Shown here piece after piece: positions 55,618 to 64,000 of a stretch of DNA of 64,000 bases (positions are counted from its first letter, which is position 1; every line of letters begins with the position of its first letter). The position numbers and the translations under genes are program-made. A model generated the notes under the pieces. The model did no database searches. It was not told the DNA's origin and saw nothing but the letters and a program-made list of their open reading frames with translations. The stretch is from Nematopogon swammerdamellus. Taxonomy: Eukaryota; Arthropoda; Insecta; Lepidoptera; Adelidae. The stretch covers positions 14,849,395 to 14,913,394 of the forward strand of contig OX336345.1 of the NCBI GenBank assembly GCA_946902875.1, written 5' to 3'.

Positions 55618-55639
55618 TTACGGTTCTTCTCGTCGCCAA
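55618..55639 (-). other. Primer-binding site candidate
   Basis: Directly inside the 5' LTR the element sense reads TTGGCGACGAGAAG. A TGG start is expected for pairing with the CCA end of a tRNA; the TGGCGAC... pattern suits a tRNA ending GTCGCCA (a serine tRNA is plausible but untested). Confidence 0.6.
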
Positions 55640-55746
55640 TGATAAATATGCGGTTGGTGTTTTCCATCTTTATTGACACACAGCAAAACAAACAACAAAA
55701 CACAATCACGTTCCAGTGCGCGCGCACTCTACGAACATACATATTA
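55640..55746 (-). mobile_element. Ty3/gypsy element, 5' LTR
   Basis: Identical to 51336-51442, which implies insertion too recent for the two LTRs to differ. At 107 bp it is at the short end for this superfamily, like the LTRs known for mag elements. Confidence 0.88.
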
Positions 55747-56257
55747 GGTACCTATGTATTTCTTTTTTACCCGACTAGGCAGTGGGCTGGGCACATCTGT
55801 CGCAGACCCGACAACTGCTGGGGGTAGACTAAACGGGTATGAGACGGGTGCTCGAATGGAGCTAGCCAAAATTCATTCGTAGGTAGCTAGCCAAAATTGA
55901 GTTCTGGCTCCTTTATTTGTCCGTGCCAAACGCCACCATATCGCACTCAATGACCAATCAAAATACGTAGCGTGGGACGCCGACCGCTAGGTGGACAGAC
56001 GACCTAAAAAAGGTAGCCGGCAGTGGATGTATGAGGAGAGCGGAAGACCGCGTGTGGTGTGGTGGTCGTGCCTTGGGAGAGGCTTATGTCCAGCAGTGGA
56101 CCGATGCGGGCTGATGATGACGATGACTAGGGAGAAGAGAAAAGGAGTGTAATGTGTTTAGCCTGAATTTTTATATGTGTGTTCGGGCCACTCTAGCGCG
56201 GAGCCACAGATTACTTAATAGTTACTTCGTAACAGATAAATCACTCCATAGAAAATG
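55744..56257. repeat. 514-bp flanking direct repeat, right copy
   Basis: Exact copy of 50824-51337. Here the dispersed element at its end continues uninterrupted ('gaaaatg' then 'ttcctaccttcgggttttaa') to about 56400, as in the independent copy at 24590-24780, so this copy holds the ancestral junction. Confidence 0.95.
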
Positions 56258-56420
56258 TTCCTACCTTCGGGTTTTAATAGCTTCGGGTTTAATAGTTTCA
56301 CATCGCCAATCGCTGCGTGCGAAAATGTACCTTAACGATCGAGTGTAAAGTGTTTATTGCTTTGCAGCTGCGCGCAGTTGCGTGGGCGAGCGTCTATGTA
56401 TACTTCGCGCGGCTGACGAA
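56258..56420 (+). mobile_element. Remainder of the dispersed element (see 24590-24780)
   Basis: 'ccttcgggtttaatagtttc' + 'acatcgccaatcgctgcgtg', 'gtttattgctttgcagctgc' match the reverse copy at 24590-24720. Together with 56200-56257 it makes a full copy. Confidence 0.65.
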
Positions 56421-56704
56421 TTGTACTGAAAAAGACCGCCGGCGGCCCGTCGGGCGATAGGTAGTTAGCGCGCGCAAGTACATAGAGTGCGTGAGGCCTG
56501 GCGGAGCGCCTAAACTAAGTGTCCGATTTTGATAATTCTGGTATCGTTAAGTTTATCTCAATTGCGCGGATAACATTTTTAAAAATGTGGTACTTATGCA
56601 GAAAAATCTAAATCGCGGCCGCTAGTCGCCTCATTGTCCAACTGTAACATGGTCTAGAACTTGTAAACTCTAAATAAAATGAATGAAAAAAAAGTAAAAT
56701 GAGA

Positions 56705-56880
56705 ATTTTATAAAACCCAACTACGGAAAACTAAGGAAGGAAAATTGGTCGAAAATTCTGTAGTGGGGCGTGTAGAAGGATTCGAATAGCTAGGTAGTTC
56801 GACTACAACATTTAGTATCAGCTTTCCTCATTATTTCCTTCGTTTTTCATAGTCTTGTTTCATAAAATTTTCATTTTATT
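56705..56880. mobile_element. Hairpin MITE, relative of 26146-26300
   Basis: 'ataaaacccaactacggaaa...gaaaattctgtagtggggcg' is answered by 'cgactacaacatttagtatc ... catagtcttgtttcataaaat'. The following 56883-56960 ('agggtcccgtcgcaaaatgc') is another dispersed repeat start, also seen near 28341. Confidence 0.6.
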
Positions 56881-57195
56881 ATTTAGGGTCCCGTCGCAAA
56901 ATGCGAAAAAGGGAATCACTCTGATCTGTCGGTCCGTTTGTCTGTCGGCCACACGCAGATATGTGCGGACTCCGGACATGAACCTGACGCAAAAATACAC
57001 GCGCTCTCGGCGAGTCGAATTTTTCGACTTCTCCAGTCGAGCTCGTGGAGCGTGTAGAGCGGATCCTGTCCCTTATTAAGTATTTTAGTACATCAAAAGT
57101 GTTGACGGACATTCTATAGTACTTACCCGAAAAATGTATCTGGGTATTCTGAAATTTTTGGGTACATGTTTTGAAAAACTCCTTCAGTCTCACCT

Positions 57196-57324
57196 TCAGT
57201 TAACCGGTTTTGGTACATTGGATGAACCCAATATCTCATTTTCTTCTTCTTCTTTCTTGATTGTCACTAAATTCAAGTTATCCATGCTTGATGCACATCC
57301 GACTCCAAGAGCGGCAGGCGACAT
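57196..57324 (-). CDS. Small unrecognised frame, possible first exon (speculative)
   Basis: On the - strand ATG 57324 (or 57285) opens MSPAALGVGCASSMDNLNLV then TIKKEEEENE and closes at TGA 57196. The 'IKKEEEE' run is common in N-terminal exons of insect zinc-finger proteins, but there is no domain, no supporting neighbour and no clear donor before the stop. Recorded as a lead only. Confidence 0.15.
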   Translation of the reverse strand: MSPAALGVGCASSMDNLNLVTIKKEEEENEILGSSNVPKPVN

Positions 57325-57658
57325 ATTAGAATATTTTTATTCGGCACGACATGTAGTCCACAAGAGGCGTTGCAGTTGTTTTTTCGACTGTCGAAAAAAA
57401 CGACGCTATCTAGTCCGGGCCTATTATCTTTTTAGCTTTTCTGTGGTTTCCATTCGTAGTATTTACCCTCTAGTAAACTCTGCGAGCGAACCTTCAGGAA
57501 ATCATTTTTTATTGAGTCCATATCCTCTTGTGAATAATGTTAAACACGCAACACTCGATCGGCGCTTTGCATACAAACACTGTACCTGTTTCTTCAATAA
57601 GGGTGTCTCTAGGTCATTCTTAGAAGCGACCAAAGAAATAAATCTCCATACTGGCTAG

Positions 57659-58430
57659 TCGACAGAAATAATGGGTCATATCACTTTTCACAAAAATATT
57701 TTTTTTACACAAAGCATGGTCATACTAGTGCAATGGTACAAAAGGAAATTATATTATAAAATAAAATTTTACAAATCTTCAAAAATATAATAATATAATA
57801 TAATCAAATAACAATATTTTCTTAAAAAAATATAATAATCTAGCATGCATGTTAGGGAAAATGGCAAGAAGGAATTTTACATTTACCCCTACTATATATG
57901 TATGTAGAATAATAAGTTTTGTGTTGCTTTTGTATACCTATTGTAACTTACCTCATTCTTGTGAAAAGTGACAGACAACTCTTTTCTGGCTCAGACACGT
58001 CCGCCTGCCTGGACTCTCACGGCGAGCACGTGGTCCGTGACTGCACGTGCCAAGCGCGTGTCCTTCCTTACTCACACTACCGGTTTGCGAACTACCCGCA
58101 GGTTACCGCGACGCATGCGCCGCCGCCGCGCGCCGGACCATGCATGGCGCACATTCCAATGCACATGCCATGAGGGAGTATCTCATTTTGGTCTTTTCAA
58201 TGGAGCTTGGTTGGTACATTTTTACTGCGCTGTCAGCGATGTAGAGGCAAAATCCGGACATCGTGAAAGCCGTCTAAATGCCGCCAGCGTGTTGGGCACT
58301 ATGCTCCACGACGTTTTGGAATACCCTTCTTTTGGCGTTTTTTTTATTAATACGTTTATTTACTTTAGTTTTTAATTTATAGTTACATTAATATTATTAT
58401 AAGATTTAAATATATAAGTAGCATTTTTAG
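57659..58430. other. No gene seen; AT-rich then GC-rich
   Basis: 57660-57900 is very AT-rich. 57990-58160 is GC-rich ('gcgacgcatgcgccgccgcc') with frames in all phases but no recognised protein. Confidence 0.4.
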
Positions 58431-58560
58431 GGTTCCGTACCTCGAAAGAGGAAAAAAACGGAACCCTTATAGGATCACTTCGTTGTCTGTCTGTCTGTCT
58501 GTCTGTCTCTCTGTCTGTCAAGACCGTTTTTCTCAGGAACGGGTAGAGGTATGAAGTTGA
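58430..58560 (-). mobile_element. Dispersed 'agggttccgtacctcgaaagagg' element fragment
   Basis: 'agggttccgtacctcgaaag' + 'aggaaaaaaacggaaccctt' with a (gtct)n run at 58484-58520 and 'gaccgtttttctcaggaacg' is a familiar lepidopteran short element, read here in its reverse sense. 58560-59270 is AT-rich, without a gene. Confidence 0.55.
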
Positions 58561-59289
58561 AATTAATATCAAATACTAAGGTCTACGTTTCCTTGGAGTT
58601 GTAAAAAACTTAAGCTTCTAAGTCAACGCAATTACAAGATATGGTGTGCACAAGAACAGTTTATTGGGAGCATTTGCTCTTCAACTCACATTTAATTATT
58701 TTGTTTGTTTAATTCAAGAGGGTGGGTTTAATGTCTTTGAATTAGACTAATGAATCAATGCAAAGCAAGTACATTATGTACTTGCACCGCACAAGTCGTA
58801 CAATATTATTATTGAACGACAATTTTGAGTTCGACCCGATAGAGAAAGGAAAAAATTTCTGTTATGTTTTTGAATTAAACATACGAAACGAATATAGTTA
58901 TAATATTATATTTTCCATTTTAGACAATAATAAACATGTAATGCTGAAAAGTCACAATTGACAATGCAATATTAGTCTATGGACAAGTGTCATTTAACTA
59001 TTTCTCTAATGGCTACCACAATTTCAATAAATGATGAAAATTAAAAAAGAAATATTGTGGCAGACTGATAAAGTAAGGTAAGGATAATCTCAAACAAGAT
59101 AACCAAGGTGAATAATATATCCTTCAGAAGGAGGAAATATTTATCCGATCCGAGAGGTAATTGCAGTTCACTATAACCGGTTCCGTTAAGTAAAGAAAAA
59201 AAAATCAGAACACCATGGCAACTGAAGGAATTATTATTAGGAATCTATGTATTTACGGATGCAGTACTGTTCATGTTCGACTTAGCAGT

Positions 59290-61116
59290 TTATGTTCTTA
59301 GCAGTTTACGGAATTTCTGCCGTCCTGCTACACCTCCGCTGGAACGTCCGGATGGCTCGCTCGCTATACTCGCGAAAGAAAAGGCGAATATCTTTGCACG
59401 CCTTTTCGCATCCAACTCAAACATGGACGACCTGGGCGCCAACCCCCCTTCATTACCCCATTGCGGGCGTATGATGGCAAATATTAGGTTCCACCCCAGA
59501 GTCGTCCATAAAACACTACGTGAGTTGGATATTTCGAAGAGTAGTGGGCCTGACGGCGTCCCGGCGATCGTCTTGAAAAATTGTGCTCTGGAATTGGCGC
59601 CAGTCCTCACCCGCCTATTCAAACGCTCCTATTCCTCCGGATCAATGCCTTCTTGCTGGAAGAGAGCTTCGGTCCAGCCGGTCCCCAAGAAGGGGGACCC
59701 AGCGAACCCATCGAACTATCGCCCTATTGCGATAACCTCACTTTTGAGTAAGGTTATGGAGCGTATTGTCAACTCAGCGCTCCTGACGTACCTAGAAGAC
59801 TCTAAACTCCTCGACGACAAACAATACGGCTTTCGCAAGCAAAGGTCGACTGGAGATCTTCTAGCGTACGTCACGCATTTATGGGCTGAAAGGCTCGATG
59901 GTTTTGGGGAATCGCTGGCGGTCGCTCTGGACATATCCAAAGCATTCGATCGCGTCTGGCACCGGGGACTCTTAAGCAAGCTTCCGGCCTACGGTGTCCC
60001 TACAAAACTGTGCACCTGGATCTCCAGCTTTTTGAGTGGCCGGTAGATATTTGTCACCCTAGATGGTGCCTGCTCGGCCGACTACTCAATCAATGCTGGT
60101 GTTCCACAAGGATCCGTGCTGTCGCCTACGCTGTTTTTATTGTTCATCAACGACATGCTCTCGCTCGGCGAAATACACTGTTACGCGGACGACAGCACGG
60201 TGCACGAAGGGTTCATCAAGGACTGGAAGGGTAGAGAGGCCTCAGCAGCAAACGCGAGACGCGAAACTGTTGCTCGGGTTGACCAGGTTCTCGAAAAGTA
60301 TCCTCTTGGGGGAAGAAGAACTTGGTCAACTTCAACGTAGCCAAGACGCAAGCTTGTGCCTTCTCTACTAAGGCTGATCCGTTTCCTCTCCAAGCCACTT
60401 TTCAGGGCAGCCAAGTCCCCAACGATGGTAGTCTGGGCGTCCTGGGTATGGAGGTGTCCAGGGACGTTGGGTTTCGATCGTTCATAGAGTCCAAGGCGAA
60501 ACTAGCGTCTCGAAAATTAGGAGTCCTTTACCGCTGTCGGCGATTTTTCACGCCGGTCCAACTGCTTACACTCTACAAAGCACAAGTAAGACCGGTGATG
60601 GAATATTGCAGTCATCTTTGGGAGGGTTCCCCTGAGTACCTTCTTTCAGCCTTGGATTCTATTCAGCGACGAGCCATTCGCCTCATTGGTGACTCCGTAC
60701 TCACAAAGGACCTTCAACCTCTAAAGCACAGACGTATCGTTGGGTCATTGAGCCTGTTTTATCGGTACTACTATGGCCGCTGCTCTGACGAACTTGCTTC
60801 CCTTATCCCTCCTCCTCCTGTTCGCCTTCGCCAAACCCGCCATACTCTCGCGGAACACCCGTTTGTAGTCGACAGAAGAGTTCTTCGAACTGCACGATTC
60901 TCTAAATCGTTCTTGTGCCGCACTGCAAAGGTGTGGAACGGGCTCCCAGGAAATATCTTCCCCCACTCCTACAATCCACAGATCTTCAAATCGCGGGTTA
61001 ATAGCCTTTCCCCAGCAACATTAGTCCACCTCCAAGCCGGACTGGCACCTCCTCGGGGGTGAAATTGGCTGCGCCTGAGGTTGCGACCTCGGACAGAGCC
61101 ACCCAGTTCGGTAGCA

Positions 61117-61152
<36 letters not shown>
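59290..61152 (+). mobile_element. Jockey/CR1-like LINE, 5'-truncated, nearly intact ORF2 with poly(A)
   Basis: The frame enters in the endonuclease-RT linker (TPPLERPDGSLAILAKEKAN), then RT blocks: SGPDGVPAIVLKNCALELAP, KKGDPANPSNYRPIAITSLL, KQYGFRKQRSTGDLLAYVTH, VALDISKAFDRVWH and AGVPQGSVLSPTLFLLFIND with HCYADDST (catalytic A-DD). Two lesions: an in-frame TAG at 60044-60046 (after FLSGR) and a one-base loss near 60295-60298. After the shift come NFNVAKTQACAFSTK, GVLGMEVSRD and the C-terminal CRTAKVWNGLPGNIFPHSYN, ending at 61060-61062. A 57-bp 3' UTR and 34 A residues (61119-61152) follow. Poly(A) favours jockey over CR1. 'atgttc-a' at both edges (about 59270 and 61152) may be a target duplication. 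Confidence 0.9.
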
Positions 61153-61154
<2 letters not shown>

Positions 61155-63064
61155 TTCCAGTAAACACAATAAAAATAAATGAGAGTTTCAATACCTAAGA
61201 GCTGTGACCTATGACGAAATGAAACTCCCTCTATAATGACAACAAAAAAACTCTGACTGAAGGATTTGATTGAACACAGAGAAAGTGCTAGGAATGAAGT
61301 GTTCGTGGTTGCTGAAGTTTATATGCCTACCAGTACAACTGTACCACTACTATACAAACAATAGCTACTTCGATATTCTTATTCCATATCAGAATTCATG
61401 GGATCGGTGCCACTGTATAGTTCTGGCAAGAGCAATGCTTAATTCATTATCTTCTGCATAGAATTTATGGAAGCTATGATTTTATTCTTTTAGCAATCGG
61501 ATCTAAATACATTTATTGTGATTTAAATTCAATGATGTTTTGAAATTCATATAAATTCTTTCAACAGAACGGGTGCGTGCACGCATCGACCTACATACCT
61601 TCGCAGATTTATTCATAGAATTCTGTTCATTCTTGATATTGAGATCCAAATACATGGGAACAGATCTATGGCATCGTATTATGTAAGCCACGGAGCACGA
61701 GATTGGAGTTTGATGTATGTATTTTGCTCGATCAGTTTCGCAACTTGCAATTAATAAATACTTCCGCAAGACAGTTCTGTGGAGCAAGGATCAGTGACTT
61801 TGACTGCTCTCAGTGTTGAGGGCTTTTAGTTGAATTCTCCTTTTTTCATCTCCGACATTATCTTGGTAATGCTTTTCATGAGAGCATTCTTATAATAATT
61901 TTACTTACTTGACTTTGTAAGTAGGTACTCTATCTATAAGACGAAACTCTACATTTTCTTCAGATTTTACTAGTGATATATAAGTTTTCAGTTTTAAGTA
62001 GGTGCTATCTATCACTAATACAAGAGAAAATGATAAAATGAGCATTGACCTTCTTCCACCACGATATAATGTATTTATTATTCTATATCGTTTTCTCAGT
62101 CATTCTATTTACGCGTGAAACGATAAGTAAAATTTTCTGGTACTACCGGATGTTATGTTGTCGCTTCTTTTGAGTTTGCGCCGCAAAACACATTTAAAAG
62201 AACCCATATCAGCGGCTGTTTCCAATAGGCCGTACGGTGAAGACCATCGGGCACATCACAGCACATCCAATAACGCCAATCCACGAAACCACGCTTAGTA
62301 ATAGGTAGAATATAGTTAGGTACCTTCATTTTCAGGGTTGTGTATCTAAATAAATAAGGTGGATACCAAAAACGTTCAGTGCCGATGCAACACAAACCAG
62401 ACAAAATCGTAAATTTCCCAGAAATAACTATTGTGAGCGCAATTTTTTTGCAGCACTCCTGCAATTATTAGATGTTCCACAGAGCATGAACCGGAACGAA
62501 CACACTCGACCTTCGGCTTCGATCTGAACTCCGTCACCGTTATTGATTCCCTCCGGAATCCATACCCTTTGTATTACACTTACATTGTATTCAAGCATTT
62601 GCTATCGAACGAGATATAATATATTATACGAGTACGTCTACAATACCTATGTTTCCACTTACCTACCACAAAAACATTGATTGAACATGGAATTGTACAT
62701 CGATTTAAATTGTTCTTGGACCTTATTGTTCAGAAAAGACCTCCAGGTAAGTAACATATTTCCATAATCCTACCCGAAACGAAAGTGAAATTCAAATTAA
62801 TTTGATATGTTGGAAACACACCTATCCTCCTAGCCACTACAAACTCAAAATCCGGCTAGGTACTGTAAAAAAGTCACAAGTCCATGTCCCTTAGTTGATT
62901 TGATTTATTTAAAGTAGTAAGCGCTTTTATTTGTCTAATGCTTATAATGGCGAGCATTGGAGTTTTAGGAGAGACAGAAAATGTTAGGAACTGACAGATC
63001 TTCTTTTTCACTTGGGTACTGGAAAAATTATATACTTCAGTCCCAGAAAAAAAAAGCCACCAGA
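61153..63064. other. No gene recognised
   Basis: AT-rich sequence. A - strand frame at 62153-62464 (103 codons) has no recognisable domain. No SLC22 N-terminal exon was seen. Confidence 0.4.
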
Positions 63065-63475
63065 TTACAGAGTCCAATTTTTTATGTAGGTATTCCGGTA
63101 TGGGTGGCTGAACCAGAGGGGCCAAAGCACATGCTCAGACCAGCCAATATCACCTTCGAGAAGGTAGGTGCCGTATCGGAAACTTCCCTTTGGATTGTTG
63201 GCTATACTGGACTAGAGGTGAACACCGTCGAGGCTGCTATGCTGCCATCTTACATCCAGTACGGTGGTTTCAACCCAGTAAAATTGTAGCCACAATTTGA
63301 AGGGGCAATGGAAGGGGCCTACAGTTTTGCACCGGTTCCGAACGGTGAAGCAGCAGGTATGCACATACATTTTTCCGTCAGAAGAATCTCATTGGTACAC
63401 GCCCACCGGATTCGAACCTCGGACCTCTCGCAAGAGAAGCCGACGACGCCCAGATTACTCGGCCACCCACCTTGA
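63065..63475 (-). mobile_element. tRNA-derived SINE family 2, copy with head
   Basis: In reverse the head reads 'ggtgggtggccgagtaatct' (A box, + strand about 63449-63468) and 'ggttcgaatcc' (B box, 63418-63408), then 'gtatgtgcatacctgctgct', 'gtactggatgtaagatggca' and 'ccttctcgaaggtgatattg', ending in a short A-rich tail. It defines the 5' end of the family seen headless at 35960-36245 and 47060-47240. The remaining 63476-64000 has no recognised feature. Confidence 0.8.
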
Positions 63476-64000
63476 ACCCTTTACTAGTCCACACGTTTTG
63501 GGTCACCATTTTCAGTCAGTCAGTCAGTAGACACAAGAGGCAACTTAAGCAGGGTGTGTGGGCGGGTGAGAGCATTGACGGACGTCGCGCCCCCTGCGTC
63601 AGCGGTGACGCTTCCACCCTTACAAGTAGGTATATCGAATTCTATACCAACCATGTGAGTTGTTGCTTGAGCCATTATTTTTATGAATGGTAGATACCAT
63701 AACATTGAAATGACGTCCGTACGTTACTCTTGTAGCCGGCGCAGCGTGCCAACTCCGCTAAACCATTTTGACATTGGAAATGTCTTTTCGTTCGCTCCAG
63801 TGTAGGCTCCGATTTCACGAAAAAGTGCGATCCCCTTATATCTCGGAGAGTTGTGAAGATATGATATTAAAAAAGGCACGCGTATTCATGAGAGCTGTAA
63901 GGTGCAAAAAGAATTATTCGAGAAAGTAAAAAACGAAAAAAGTTATGGCCGAAATAGTGAAAAGAAAATTATTTTTTTCCGAATTTTTGATTTTGGCGCT

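Noticed and set aside
57134..57658. 174-codon + strand frame
   Set aside because: Amino-acid content looks random, with Ser/Phe-rich text, no recognised domain and no splice or promoter support.
62153..62464. 103-codon - strand frame as the missing SLC22 first exon
   Set aside because: It lacks the expected amphipathic N-terminus, TM1 and following loop motif; no donor in the right phase was seen.

Overview
This is 64 kb of AT-rich, repeat-dense insect nuclear DNA, most likely from a moth or butterfly. The evidence is: intron-containing genes with canonical GT/AG junctions; several repeat families that I recognise as typical of Lepidoptera (the 'aaccggccaagtgcgagtcg ... cagacggacagacggcg' element, RTE-type LINE tails reading 'gtatgtccagcagtggac', tRNA-derived SINEs); and short TTAGG runs, the insect telomere unit. 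The species cannot be named from the sequence.

Two host genes can be reconstructed and they converge. On the + strand a complete MFSD8/CLN7-like lysosomal membrane protein (about 511 residues) lies in five coding exons at 12193-12387, 27928-28171, 31330-31638, 32267-32796 and 33933-34190; its first intron is 15.5 kb. On the - strand an SLC22-type organic cation/anion transporter is spread over 45585-38007 in five recognised exons (about 507 residues). Its N-terminal exon (cytosolic start and TM1) was not found. A third probable host fragment is an orphan - strand exon at 1261-1454 resembling the small prag01/COX7B-like mitochondrial protein family.

The rest is mostly mobile DNA. 0-12 kb: a LINE fragment, two hAT-type nonautonomous elements lying 12 bp apart beyond the first one's duplicated target site, two MITEs, and a mirror-image minisatellite. 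12.4-27.9 kb (MFSD8 intron 1): a decayed jockey/CR1-like LINE split by a 3.15-kb element that has a TTAA at its left end, 15-bp terminal inverted repeats and a THAP-domain first exon (Kolobok-like by inference); a second THAP exon lies at 23 kb. 28-38 kb: tandem repeats, an RTE LINE remnant just behind the MFSD8 stop codon, and SINEs. 38-46 kb: the SLC22 introns hold SINEs and a long foldback element with a LINE tail inserted in it. 50.8-56.3 kb: an intact-looking Ty3/gypsy (mag-like) retrotransposon with about 107-bp identical LTRs and one uninterrupted gag-pol frame, bracketed outside its LTRs by a second, 514-bp perfect direct repeat. 59.3-61.15 kb: a young, 5'-truncated jockey-like LINE with a poly(A) tail.

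No CRISPR array, operon, rRNA gene or convincing functional tRNA gene is present. The most unusual structures are the 514-bp duplication around the retrotransposon, the THAP-bearing TTAA element nested in a LINE, and the mirrored minisatellite at 6.6-7.5 kb.
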